From assembly GCA_014138645.1 (NCBI GenBank), contig JACJIB010000014.1, forward strand, positions 1 to 48,949: a stretch of DNA of 48,949 bases, given 5' to 3'. The notes under the pieces are model-generated. The model worked only from the letters and a program-made list of their open reading frames with translations, was not told where the DNA came from and did not search any database. This DNA comes from Methylorubrum thiocyanatum (GTDB lineage: Bacteria > Pseudomonadota > Alphaproteobacteria > Rhizobiales > Beijerinckiaceae). Below, one piece after another: positions 29,628 to 37,777 of this stretch. A program made the position numbers and the translations under genes. Position 1 is the stretch's first letter. Every line of letters begins with the position of its first letter.

Positions 29628-30449
29628 ATGGCGCAGCGCCTTGTCCCGAATCGCGTCTGTGGCTCCTGCACAGCGTGCTGCCAGACTTTTGCGGTTCAGG
29701 CTCTTGCCAAACCAGCAGGCGTCGAGTGCGAACACAACACAGGCGTGTCCTGTGGCATCTACCGCGGTCGACCGGGAGCTTGCGCCAAATGGTTCTGTCT
29801 TTGGCGCAAGATCGGTGCGCTGCCAGACGAACTAAGGCCTGACCGGTCAGGCGTGATTTTGTCCCTTGAGACTGCGCCAACAGCTGACGATCCCTTCCAG
29901 CGCGCCCGTATCGTGTGCCGTGCGGTTCAAAGCCCTGACGATCTTGATCGGTGGGAGGCTGTCGAGGCCGTCACCATGTTCATGCGCGAGGGCTCGCTTC
30001 CGGTGTGGACCGCGTTCGGCGAAAAGGCAGCCCTGATTTACCCGCAATCGGCGCACGCGGATCAGCTGCGGAGCCTTATCACCGGGGACGAGCCATACGC
30101 GCTGCGCGCCGAATCCCACGAGCAAGAGGCCGCCGCCTGGCGGCGCAGGCTCGGCTACGCGCTCGCGGGAGCAAATTGTTCGGGAGACGGCCGGCCCCCA
30201 GATCGGGTAGAGCGCACATCCAGCAAGGGAGAGACGCCTATGGCAACCGGTACGGTGAAGTGGTTCAACGGAACGAAGGGCTTCGGCTTCATCCAGCCCG
30301 ACGACGGCGGCCAGGACGTGTTCGTGCATATCTCTGCGGTCGAGAAGGCCGGCCTTCGCGACCTCGCCGACGGCCAGAAGATCTCGTATGAGGTGGTGGT
30401 CGACCAACGCCGCGGCAAAGCCTCGGCCGAGAACCTCAAGGTCGGCTAG
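29628..30449 (+). CDS. YkgJ-type Cys-cluster protein reading in frame into a cold-shock protein
   Basis: 273 residues as read. Residues 1-190 form a YkgJ-like CxxCxxCC family protein: VCGSCTACCQTF, then GVECEHNTGVSCGIYRGRPG and ACAKWFCLWRKIG. The eight-plus Cys probably bind a metal, zinc or iron. No stop separates it from the cold-shock gene that starts at 30241: the linker (about residues 190-204) is Ser/Gly/Asp-rich. A natural fusion, a lost stop codon and a frameshift near the YkgJ end are all possible. ATG 29628 has no strong ribosome site. The cold-shock part has its own start signals, so both forms might be made. Confidence 0.65.
   Translation: MAQRLVPNRVCGSCTACCQTFAVQALAKPAGVECEHNTGVSCGIYRGRPGACAKWFCLWRKIGALPDELRPDRSGVILSLETAPTADDPFQRARIVCRAVQSPDDLDRWEAVEAVTMFMREGSLPVWTAFGEKAALIYPQSAHADQLRSLITGDEPYALRAESHEQEAAAWRRRLGYALAGANCSGDGRPPDRVERTSSKGETPMATGTVKWFNGTKGFGFIQPDDGGQDVFVHISAVEKAGLRDLADGQKISYEVVVDQRRGKASAENLKVG
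30241..30449 (+). CDS. CspA-family cold-shock RNA-binding protein
   Basis: 69 residues, the usual size. ATG 30241 is preceded by AAGGGAGAGACG. Both RNA-binding motifs are present: KGFGFI (RNP1) and DVFVHIS (RNP2), with the start ATGTVKWFNGTKGFGFIQPD and the final ASAENLKVG. It binds single-stranded RNA and DNA and melts secondary structure. It is in the same frame as the upstream Cys-cluster gene with no stop between. A strong hairpin follows. Confidence 0.95.
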
Positions 30450-30451
30450 AC

Positions 30452-30507
30452 GATCGTTCGTGCCGGCAGCCGAGGACGCCGCCGGCACGCGCACACGACG
30501 AACGATC
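30452..30507 (+). terminator. branched hairpin after the cold-shock gene
   Basis: Outer stem GATCGTTCGT (30452-30461) with ACGAACGATC (30498-30507), a perfect ten base pairs; an inner stem TGCCGGC (30461-30467) with GCCGGCA (30481-30487). It begins three bases after the stop codon. No long T run. Confidence 0.65.
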
Positions 30508-30552
30508 CCACTGCATCATCCTGTGCCTTGGGCAGCATAGCAGAGGCCCAAC

Positions 30553-30738
30553 ATGGCAGGATCCAATTCGACCGGTCGCTCGGCGACCCTCTCGATGGCC
30601 GACTTCAACGAGCGCGCGAAGCGCGCCGTGGCCAAGATGCCGACGATCGAAAAGCCTCCCGAGAAGCGCCGCAACGCACCGCGGCCGAACAAGCCGCCGG
30701 TCGCTGCCAAGCCTGATGGCGAAGGTGCGAACGAGTAG
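30553..30738 (+). CDS. small basic hypothetical protein
   Basis: 61 residues, ATG 30553. Ser/Thr-rich start (MAGSNSTGRSATLSMADFNE), helix (RAKRAVAKMPTIE), then a Lys/Pro/Arg-rich tail (KPPEKRRNAPRPNKPPVAAK). Likely disordered and possibly nucleic-acid binding. No family recognised. It follows the cold-shock gene after its terminator in the same direction. Confidence 0.45.
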   Translation: MAGSNSTGRSATLSMADFNERAKRAVAKMPTIEKPPEKRRNAPRPNKPPVAAKPDGEGANE

Positions 30739-30957
30739 ATTAGCCCCTCGCCTTCCGACAGAGAGAGTGGTGGAAGCGCTTCGCGATGCTCACGCGATGA
30801 CGAGGCCGTATCAGCTCGGCCTGGACGGAGGCGCCCGGTGAATGGGGGCGTAGGCCTGTGAGCTCACAGCCTTCCGTCTACCGTGTGGGCGATCTCGACT
30901 TTCGTCGAGACGCAGGGTTTTGGCTGCCACCCCGTGATATCGGCCGGAGACCCCGCG

Positions 30958-31290
30958 ATGAAGCGTCCCCGCACCACCGGCCACTTGGCCGAACCGCGGC
31001 ACCAGCGTGCAGCCCCTGCTGCCGAGCCTGAGAAGAGCGCAGCAGTCGATGCAGCCGTGACGGCTCTTCTCTCGCTCGTCGCGGCCGTCGAGACGCAGCC
31101 CGCGGGGCCGGCCACGAAGGCTTACCGGGCGGCGATCCGTCGGAAGGGCGAGGAGGCTGTCGCGTCGGGCGGGAGCGAAGTGCTGAAGGCGGTGTTGCGC
31201 CGGGTGTGCGACGCCGCCCCGGACCGCGCCGACCGGCGCGGGCGGATCCTGACCGAGGCATGGACAGGCCTGATCGACGTCCGGCCATGA
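30958..31290 (+). CDS. small hypothetical helical protein
   Basis: 110 residues from ATG 30958, chosen for the GGAGA ahead of it; the frame is open further upstream. The first 30 residues are basic and polar; the rest is helical (AAVDAAVTALLSLVAAVETQ, TKAYRAAIRRKGEEAVASGG, SEVLKAVLRRVCDAAP). No membrane span or known domain. The codon pattern fits a real gene. It is 108 bases upstream of the desaturase in the same direction. Confidence 0.5.
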   Translation: MKRPRTTGHLAEPRHQRAAPAAEPEKSAAVDAAVTALLSLVAAVETQPAGPATKAYRAAIRRKGEEAVASGGSEVLKAVLRRVCDAAPDRADRRGRILTEAWTGLIDVRP

Positions 31291-31398
31291 CCAGCCATCG
31301 ATACGTTGCTTCTCGGCCCGGCGGCCCGTTCGAAAACCGTCCCACCATTCGCAGGTCTCGCTTCTGACTATGCTCACCAGACAGGATCATCGACCATC

Positions 31399-32475
31399 GT
31401 GACCGGAGCGACCCCGAACTCGCCCGCGACGTCCAGGCTCGCCGACGCAGCATCGCCCCCCGATCAGGCGCAACTCGCACGGGACGTGGCTCGGCACTGC
31501 GCCGCATTCCGCGAGCCGATTCCCAAGCTGGCTGTGCGGCAAGTCGCCAACACCCTGCTGCCGTACCTGATCCTGTGCGCGCTGATGCTCGGCATGGCGG
31601 CGAACGGCTACGCGCTGCTGACCCTACCGCTCGCCGTGCCGGCGGGCGGGCTCCTGGTCCGGCTCTTCATCATCCAGCACGATTGCGGACACGGCTCGTT
31701 CCTGCCCTCACGTCGCGGCAACGACTGGCTCGGCCGCGCCTTGAGCCTTCTGACGGTGACGCCCTACGACAGCTGGAAGCGGGCCCACGCCCTGCATCAT
31801 GCCTCCACCGGCGATCTCAGCCGCCGCGGCACCGGGGATATCCACACGCTGACCGTGCGCGAGTACCTTGCTCTGCCGCGTCGAAGCCGGCTCCGCTACC
31901 GCCTCTACCGCAACCCGCTTATCCTGATCGTGCTCGGTTCACCGCTCAACTTCCTCCTGCTGCAGCGGCTGCCCTCCGGCGTCGGGCTCCCGTGGCGGAC
32001 GGCGTGGCGCGACGTGTTGGCGCTCGATGCGGCGCTCTTCGCTGGCCTGGCGCTCCTCACGCTCGCGGTCGGCGGCGTCGGGACAGTGCTCTGGGTTTTC
32101 CTGCCAGTGATCAGCGTCGCCGCCTGGATCGGGGGATGGCTGTTCTACGTCCAGCACCAGTATGAGGAGACCGTCTGGGAAGAAGCCGACACCTGGGACT
32201 TTCACCGCGCCGCCCTCGGCGGAAGTTCGTATTACGTTCTGCCACGCGTTCTTCAATGGTTCACTGGCAATGTCGGCCTCCACCACGTCCACCATCTGAA
32301 CAGCCGCATTCCGAACTACCGCTTGCAGGAATGCCTCGACGGCCATGAGATTCTCGGCCGCGTCAGCCGTCTGACGCTGCGCGACAGCCTGGGCTGCCTG
32401 AACCTTGCACTCTGGGATGAAGACGCGCGGAAGCTGGTCGGTTTCGCACGGGTGCGAAGGCTGCAGGTCGCTTGA
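31399..32475 (+). CDS. membrane fatty-acid desaturase (omega-6/DesA type)
   Basis: 358 residues from GTG 31399; the frame is open upstream to 31306, but that part is Ser/Thr-rich and unsupported. The three di-iron histidine boxes are present: HDCGH (94-98), HALHH (130-134) and HHVHH (295-299). Hydrophobic pairs lie at about 50-92 and 190-250, the usual four-span layout. The family inserts cis double bonds into lipid-linked acyl chains using O2 and reduced ferredoxin or cytochrome. The precise position cannot be told from sequence. A typical role is adjusting membrane fluidity, which fits its closeness to a cold-shock gene, though the two are not cotranscribed. Confidence 0.9.
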   Translation: MTGATPNSPATSRLADAASPPDQAQLARDVARHCAAFREPIPKLAVRQVANTLLPYLILCALMLGMAANGYALLTLPLAVPAGGLLVRLFIIQHDCGHGSFLPSRRGNDWLGRALSLLTVTPYDSWKRAHALHHASTGDLSRRGTGDIHTLTVREYLALPRRSRLRYRLYRNPLILIVLGSPLNFLLLQRLPSGVGLPWRTAWRDVLALDAALFAGLALLTLAVGGVGTVLWVFLPVISVAAWIGGWLFYVQHQYEETVWEEADTWDFHRAALGGSSYYVLPRVLQWFTGNVGLHHVHHLNSRIPNYRLQECLDGHEILGRVSRLTLRDSLGCLNLALWDEDARKLVGFARVRRLQVA

Positions 32476-32594
32476 AGTCTGACTTGAAGGAGACCTCCGA
32501 GCCATCACGGGGCGACGGTCCGAGTGAAGAGGCTGCTGATGGCGTTTGAACGCACACCCCTACGCGCCGCTGGTCACACGACCGGTGCCATGCC

Positions 32595-33629
32595 ATGTGC
32601 GGGCCGGTGACCGATCATCCCGACCTCCCCCCGTCTGGGCCGCTTGCGAGCCTCGGCTGGCTCGACTTCTTCGCGGAGCAGCGCGAACCGCACGAGACGG
32701 GTCTCGTGCCCATGCGGATCGCCATGGTTCATCGCTCGCGCCTGACGGGGCTGTCGGAGGCGGGATCGGTCGAGCTGACGCTTCCCGTTCATACCAACAC
32801 CGCTGACTTCGCCGTGGGCGATTGGGTCCTGATTCATCCTCGGACCCGGATGCTCCACCGCCGTCTGAACCGAAGGACGGTTCTGGAGCGACGCCTCGAG
32901 GGTAGCCGGGCCCTGCAGCCCGTCGCAGCCAATGTCGATACGCTGTTCATCGTCACCTCCTGCAACGCTGATTTCAATCAGGCCCGCCTCGAGCGCTACC
33001 TGGCTCTGGCCAACCAGGGCGGTGCAAACCCGGTGATCTTGCTCACCAAAGCCGACATGGCGACTGACTTTGATGTCTACCGCCGTCAGGCTGTCGAGTT
33101 GCAGCGCGGGCTCGATGTCGTGAGCGTCAATCCCCGGCTTCCTGCAGCGGCACGAACCTTAGCCTCGTGGTGCGGGGTGGGGCAGACCGTGGCGCTGGTC
33201 GGCTCTTCCGGTGTCGGCAAATCGACTCTGGTGAACACGCTCGCCGGTCCGGGGCAGGCGCTTCCCCAGGAAACCGGAGGCATTCGCGAGCACGACGCCA
33301 AGGGACGCCACACTACGACGTCGCGTTCCCTGCACGCCATCGCAGGGGGCGGCTGGGTGATCGACACGCCGGGGATGCGGACGCTGCATGTCAGCGACGC
33401 TGGGGAAGGGATCGCAACGCTGTTCGCCGAGATCACCGAACTCGCGCCTTCGTGCCGGTTCCGCGACTGCACGCACGCGCACGAACCTGGCTGCGTCGTG
33501 CAAGCCGCCGTCGCCGACGGCAGGCTCAACCCCGAGCGCCTCATCCGCTGGCGTAAGCTCCTCGATGAAAATCATGACAACACGCCCGCATCCGCTGGAC
33601 CACGCGGTCGAAGGAGTGTCGGCAGGTAG
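32595..33629 (+). CDS. rsgA: ribosome small-subunit-dependent GTPase RsgA
   Basis: 344 residues from ATG 32595, or 340 from the in-frame GTG 32607. An N-terminal OB-fold (about 40-105) is followed by the circularly permuted GTPase: LLTKADM (G4) comes before VGSSGVGKSTLVNTL (G1) and then VIDTPGMR (G3), with the switch segment GGIREHDAKGRHTTTSR between. The C-terminal zinc knuckle has CRFRDCTHAHEPGC. RsgA hydrolyses GTP on the 30S subunit late in ribosome assembly. Length fits the family (about 300-350). Confidence 0.95.
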   Translation: MCGPVTDHPDLPPSGPLASLGWLDFFAEQREPHETGLVPMRIAMVHRSRLTGLSEAGSVELTLPVHTNTADFAVGDWVLIHPRTRMLHRRLNRRTVLERRLEGSRALQPVAANVDTLFIVTSCNADFNQARLERYLALANQGGANPVILLTKADMATDFDVYRRQAVELQRGLDVVSVNPRLPAAARTLASWCGVGQTVALVGSSGVGKSTLVNTLAGPGQALPQETGGIREHDAKGRHTTTSRSLHAIAGGGWVIDTPGMRTLHVSDAGEGIATLFAEITELAPSCRFRDCTHAHEPGCVVQAAVADGRLNPERLIRWRKLLDENHDNTPASAGPRGRRSVGR

Positions 33630-33663
33630 AAATTTTAAAGCAGTCGAGCTCGGCTGAAGAATT

Positions 33664-34578
33664 TCAATCTATGTCAGATTTGAAGGATAAGTCTTCAGTC
33701 GGAGCCCTCTCTTGCGGTGCAAGAAGGAATGGCAGCAAGGCAGCCGTAAATGCCTCCGGATGCGAGTAATTGATCCCATGGGCTGCGCCGGGGATGGAGG
33801 CAAACCGCCCCTGAGGCAGAGAGGCAGCGAGGCTCGTCACGAACGCATAGGGCACGATGTAGTCGCGCGTGCCCCAGACCACGAGCGTCGGCTGAGAGAT
33901 CCGTAACGCCTTCTCTGCGATATGGTTGTCGACCATGCTCCTTAGGGTCTGGAGATAGCGCCGGATCCCAGAGCGGACATAATCCGTCAGCGCGACCCAA
34001 GCGAGCGACCAGCGCTCGAATGGGGCGATGAGGAAGAAGCCCAGGACTTGCCGGGCGATGCCACGTGCCTCCGGGTCCGGCGTAGGCCCCTGCAGCACAA
34101 GGCGGTCGACGAGTTGCGGGTGAACGACAGCTAGTTCCACCAACACCTCGCAACCGAGCGAATTGCCGACAAACGCCGCACGCGTCAGGCCGACCTTGTG
34201 CATCCAGGCAGCCAGCGCATCGGCAAGCTGGCGCACCGTGAGCGCCTGAGGAGGCTTGTCGCTCAGGCCGAAGCCGGGCAGGTCAGGTGCATAGACTCGC
34301 AGGTGGGGGGCGAGATGCTCCGCGAGCGGGATCATGTAGCGGCTCGACATCCCGAGCCCGTGGACCAGGATCACGGGCAAACGGTCATCCGGTACAGAGT
34401 CGACCGAAACTCGGGCATGCACGGTGATGCCGCCGACGCGGTCGCGTCTCGCTGCGAGGCGCCCAAGGTGTACTTTGCCCCCCTGGCACACACGCCGTCT
34501 GGCTGCCGATCGGACCACGGCCAGACCGAGCGGAACCCCGGCGACCATCGCAGCGATCCACCACCGGAATACTTTCAT
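33664..34578 (-). CDS. alpha/beta-hydrolase with N-terminal membrane segment
   Basis: 304 residues. Residues 5-24 are a hydrophobic anchor or signal. The hydrolase fold follows: VILVHGLGMSS (oxyanion loop), PDLPGFGLSDKP, nucleophile Ser in FVGNSLGCE, acid in WGTRDYIVP, and His in GAAHGINYSHP. This complete triad fits the large esterase/lipase/epoxide-hydrolase group, so a substrate cannot be assigned. It converges on rsgA and has no operon partner. Confidence 0.85.
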   Translation of the reverse strand: MKVFRWWIAAMVAGVPLGLAVVRSAARRRVCQGGKVHLGRLAARRDRVGGITVHARVSVDSVPDDRLPVILVHGLGMSSRYMIPLAEHLAPHLRVYAPDLPGFGLSDKPPQALTVRQLADALAAWMHKVGLTRAAFVGNSLGCEVLVELAVVHPQLVDRLVLQGPTPDPEARGIARQVLGFFLIAPFERWSLAWVALTDYVRSGIRRYLQTLRSMVDNHIAEKALRISQPTLVVWGTRDYIVPYAFVTSLAASLPQGRFASIPGAAHGINYSHPEAFTAALLPFLLAPQERAPTEDLSFKSDID

Positions 34579-34684
34579 CTGCCCGCCCTGCCGATCGCGA
34601 CCATGATTATCCGGGCGATCGCCTTAACCTCTCGCTTACCCTGACCCGCCAGTTTGCCGCTCCCGATCAGCGCGAGGAGTGAGC

Positions 34685-34966
34685 ATGTCCGACACGACCG
34701 ATACCGTGGGCGTCGCAGGCGACCGGATCCGCTCCATCATCGAGCGCATCGAGCGTCTCGACGAGGAGATCAAGGATCTCATGGAGACCAAGAAGGAGAT
34801 CTTCGGCGAGGCCAAGGGCGAGGGGCTCGACGTCAAGGTGCTCAAGGAGATCCTGAAGTTGCGCAAGCAGGACAAGGACGAGCGCGACGAGCAAGAGACG
34901 CTGCTTGACCTCTATCTGCGTGCGATGGATGCGCCGACGCCCGCCCCAGTCGCCCAGGCAGCCTAA
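34685..34966 (+). CDS. gapR: GapR-family (DUF2312) DNA-binding protein
   Basis: 93 residues from ATG 34685 with GAGGAG at 34674-34679; GTG 34679 would add two residues. Family hallmarks: DRIRSIIERIERLDEEIKDL, KKEIFGEAKGEGLDVKVLKE, then ILKLRKQDKDERDEQE and LLDLYLRAM. GapR is an alphaproteobacterial nucleoid protein that forms a clamp around overtwisted DNA and helps chromosome replication in Caulobacter (known for the family). Length is as usual (about 85-95). Confidence 0.93.
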   Translation: MSDTTDTVGVAGDRIRSIIERIERLDEEIKDLMETKKEIFGEAKGEGLDVKVLKEILKLRKQDKDERDEQETLLDLYLRAMDAPTPAPVAQAA

Positions 34967-35047
34967 TCGGACAGCTCTCCGCTACCGGGCCCGATGGACG
35001 TGGCCCGGTGCGCGGTCAGACACGAACGAGCGGGCGCCAAGCGGCAA

Positions 35048-35299
35048 TTATGGATCAAGCACCCTGCGCCCGCTTCTCATTTCCGGCGGACGATTTCCGC
35101 TGGTGAACGCCTCGGCGACATAGCCGACAATGGTCACTTCGCCGCCGAGGATCAGCACGCCGGCCATCAGCGGGAACGGCCGGCGCTCCGCTGGCGCGAG
35201 GGCGACCACAGGAGCAGGGTCGTTCCGCGTCGCCACCGGCCGTGCCGAGGCCAGCGGGATCAGATCGAGGATCAGTAGCAGCGACACCGCGAGCTGCAT
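35048..35299 (-). CDS. small hypothetical membrane protein
   Basis: 83 residues from ATG 35299. Two hydrophobic stretches: MQLAVSLLLILDLIPLASA at the N-terminus and PLMAGVLILGGEVTIVGYVA near residues 44-63, joined by a Pro/Ala/Arg linker. No strong ribosome site. No family recognised. It converges on gapR. Confidence 0.4.
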   Translation of the reverse strand: MQLAVSLLLILDLIPLASARPVATRNDPAPVVALAPAERRPFPLMAGVLILGGEVTIVGYVAEAFTSGNRPPEMRSGRRVLDP

Positions 35300-35504
35300 T
35301 AAGGCACGAAACTGCTAGGATTAGGCCAAGGAGAACGCATCAAGCGGCTGCATTCTGACACTTTGTGCTCACCCGTGATGTCTGCATTGGGTCAGCAGTT
35401 CGCCACCAGCTTGTTCGGCTTCGCGCCAGCAGCGGACTGACGCCTACCGACAGCGCAAGGTCTGCTCTCTACGCTTCTGCGGCACTTCCCGCCGTGGACA
35501 CCGG
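35300..35504. other. short intergenic stretch
   Basis: About 200 bases between the small membrane protein and the end of the cobalamin operon; no gene or clear terminator hairpin recognised. Confidence 0.35.
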
Positions 35505-36026
35505 TCAGGTTCGGATCGTCTCGACCTGTCCGGGAGGAAGCATCCGCCACCAAGCGTCGACCGCGCTGAAGGCGTCGTAGGCAAACCGTAACACGGCGTC
35601 AGGCTGACGATGCGAGGGATCAACGGCACCGCGCTCCTCGTTACGGGTCCGAAGTACCTCCCAAGGCACCTCGAACACCTTCCATTCGACCGAAAGCCCA
35701 TGTCGGGCGACGACCTCAAGCTCGTCCTCGAACACGGTGCGGGTCAGGTGGGTGTCGGCCATCACCACGCTGAAGCCGTGGGCCAGGGCGGTATCGAGGG
35801 CCGCGACCTTGACCGAATGCAGGAGACGATGGGCCTGCTTGTCCCAACCCTTGCGACGCGTCTCCCAGTAGATCTGTCGGTCCGGCGGCCAAAGCGCCTG
35901 CCGAAGGTCGTTCAAGGTCAGGTGCACCCAGCCATCCAGCGGATCGAACCGACGCGCGTAGGTCGTCTTGCCAGCTTCGGGACAGCCGATCAGCCCGACT
36001 ACCCGCTGACGGCCCGGATCAGGCAT
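35505..36026 (-). CDS. P-loop kinase-like ATPase, last gene of the cobalamin operon
   Basis: 173 residues from ATG 36026, whose start overlaps the stop of the upstream gene by eight bases. Walker A is VVGLIGCPEAGKTTYAR; a substrate-lid/Asp segment follows (WVHLTLNDLRQALWP), then VVMADTHLTRTVFEDELEV and an Arg-rich lid (LRTRNEERGAVDPSHRQPD). This layout resembles the polynucleotide/small-molecule kinase branch (T4 PNK-like, zeta-toxin-like) of AAA/P-loop proteins. The substrate is unknown. Its place at the end of the B12-riboswitch operon is the only functional hint. Confidence 0.7.
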   Translation of the reverse strand: MPDPGRQRVVGLIGCPEAGKTTYARRFDPLDGWVHLTLNDLRQALWPPDRQIYWETRRKGWDKQAHRLLHSVKVAALDTALAHGFSVVMADTHLTRTVFEDELEVVARHGLSVEWKVFEVPWEVLRTRNEERGAVDPSHRQPDAVLRFAYDAFSAVDAWWRMLPPGQVETIRT

Positions 36027-36984
36027 GGTCGGCAGCGGCCTCGTCCTCATCGGCCACGGGATCGGCCTCGATGACCTCACCCCGGAGGTAGCGGGCCTGG
36101 ACCTCGGCTATGCGCCGGGCGCCTTGAGCGTGACGGCTCGACACCAGGCTGGCCGGACGATGCTCACCGCCCCGCTTGATCGTGAGCAGGTCTGGATCGC
36201 CCCAACAGTCAAGCAGGGCTTGAAAGGCTTCGTACCGGGCGGCGTCGAAGGCGATCCGCTGGCCCATCATGTCTTTGTAGGGGTGGGCCGGGTGCAGGCC
36301 GGCGCACGGCACCCACCCCGCCGGGATCGGTGTCGTCGCCGCGTGCGTGCGCCCGCTTCGTAGGAGTTTGGGCAATACGTGAGTGTGCGGGCCCTCCGGG
36401 CTCGTGCCGCCGGGACCCGGGATTGGGGCGTAGACCTCGATGCGCCCGACCTTAGCGAGAAACACGCGATGCGGGCTCATTGCGACGAGATGACGACCGA
36501 TGGAGTTCGCGTGATCGAACAGGGGCTGTCCGATGCCCGACCGGAGACAGGCGATGGCATCGGGGTCGCTCGTGCGCACGCAGGCATCGACCGCGAGCAA
36601 GTCGAGGCCGAGGTCGAACATGATGGCCTCTCTCTCCCGTTCGCGCGCGGCATCACGGTCTGGACCAAGTTCGGTCACCACGTTGCGCCGGCTCATGAAG
36701 CTGGTCGCCTCTGGCAGGCATAGGGCGACGGCGTGGTTCCAGCCGGATGCGACCGAGGTCTCGTAGGCTACGGGGCGCAGGTTGGAACAGGCGGTCAGGG
36801 CGATGGCGCCGCGCTCGGTCGCCAGGCCCATCCGGTCGTCCGGCAAGGCCGATACCGCCTCGTCCGGGTCGCGCATGAACTCGGCGATGGCGCCGAAGCT
36901 GCCGAGGCTCCAAGCGGTGCCGGAATTGGTCAACGCTTCGCGCAGCAGGGCCGTAACCGCCTCAGCTTGGGGTGATGGCGCCAT
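36019..36984 (-). CDS. conserved-looking protein of unknown function in the cobalamin operon
   Basis: 321 residues; ATG 36984 overlaps the end of the ABC ATPase gene by 23 bases. No signal peptide and no membrane spans. Recognisable landmarks are only local: a Cys in CLPEATSFMSRRNVVTELGP, FDHANSIGRHLVAMSPHRVF, EVYAPIPGPGGTSPEGPHTH, and LHPAHPYKDMMGQRIAFDA. Several His/Cys/Asp in the PHTHVLP and LHPAHP segments could bind metal or corrin, but that is inference. I do not know the family. Tight overlap with btuD on one side and the kinase-like gene on the other implies a shared transcript. Confidence 0.75.
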   Translation of the reverse strand: MAPSPQAEAVTALLREALTNSGTAWSLGSFGAIAEFMRDPDEAVSALPDDRMGLATERGAIALTACSNLRPVAYETSVASGWNHAVALCLPEATSFMSRRNVVTELGPDRDAAREREREAIMFDLGLDLLAVDACVRTSDPDAIACLRSGIGQPLFDHANSIGRHLVAMSPHRVFLAKVGRIEVYAPIPGPGGTSPEGPHTHVLPKLLRSGRTHAATTPIPAGWVPCAGLHPAHPYKDMMGQRIAFDAARYEAFQALLDCWGDPDLLTIKRGGEHRPASLVSSRHAQGARRIAEVQARYLRGEVIEADPVADEDEAAADHA

Positions 36985-37777
36985 CGCTCGTCTCCTCGTT
37001 CGACCCGGACCGTGCCCAGGGCAGGATGTATCGGGTTCCGTCCGCGGCCTCGCCCCGCTCCGCCGTCACGCCGAACACCTGGGCGAGCAAGGCATCAGTC
37101 AATGCCTCCTCCGGCCTGCCGTCCGCGACGAGCCGGCCACCGGACAGCACGCCGACGCGGTCGCAGAACCGCGCAGCCAGCGCCAGGTCGTGCAGCACGG
37201 CGACCACGCCGGTGCCGTCGCGCGAAGCGGCACGCAACAACGCCATGACGTCGAGCTGGTGGGCTGGGTCCAGGGCCGTGATAGGCTCGTCGACGAGGAG
37301 CCACTCGGCCTCGACCGCGAGCGCCCGGGCAAGCAGCGCGCGCATGCGCTCGTCCGAGGACAGGGTCGGCTCGGTCCTGCCGGCAAGGTGTCCGACATCG
37401 GTGCGGGCCATCGCACGCGCGACCGCCGCCTCGTCGGCTTCGGAGAATCCCGCGAAGGCGCGTCTGTGCGGTAGCCGACCGAGCGCCACGATCTCGCGGA
37501 CCGTCATGGGCCATCCGACGCCGCCGCCTTGGAACAGGGCGGCGATGCGGCGGGCCCGTGCATCGCGGGTCATGCCAGACAGCGCCTGGCCTTCGAGGGT
37601 GACGTGGCCCTGTGTCGGAGCGACCAGTGCCGCCAGGACGCGCAGGAGCGTGGTCTTGCCGGCGCCGTTCGGACCGACCAGCCCGGCGAAGCGGCCGCGC
37701 TCCAAGACAAGGTCGATGTCCGTGAGGATCGTCCGGCCATCCAGCGTCACCCGGACGTCGTTGAGGTCGAGGCTCAT
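36962..37777 (-). CDS. btuD: cobalamin ABC transporter ATP-binding protein
   Basis: 271 residues, FecE/BtuD type. Walker A GLVGPNGAGKTTLLR, Q-loop IAALFQGGG, Walker B WLLVDEPITALDP, H-loop VAVLHDLALAARF. The signature motif is unusual: LSSDERMRALLARAL where LSGGE/LSGGQ is expected. It overlaps the permease stop by four bases (ATGA). Expected role: energising B12 import with the permease at 37774-38820. The name rests on the riboswitch context; the closest alternative is a ferric-siderophore or hemin ATPase. Confidence 0.85.
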   Translation of the reverse strand: MSLDLNDVRVTLDGRTILTDIDLVLERGRFAGLVGPNGAGKTTLLRVLAALVAPTQGHVTLEGQALSGMTRDARARRIAALFQGGGVGWPMTVREIVALGRLPHRRAFAGFSEADEAAVARAMARTDVGHLAGRTEPTLSSDERMRALLARALAVEAEWLLVDEPITALDPAHQLDVMALLRAASRDGTGVVAVLHDLALAARFCDRVGVLSGGRLVADGRPEEALTDALLAQVFGVTAERGEAADGTRYILPWARSGSNEETSDGAITPS

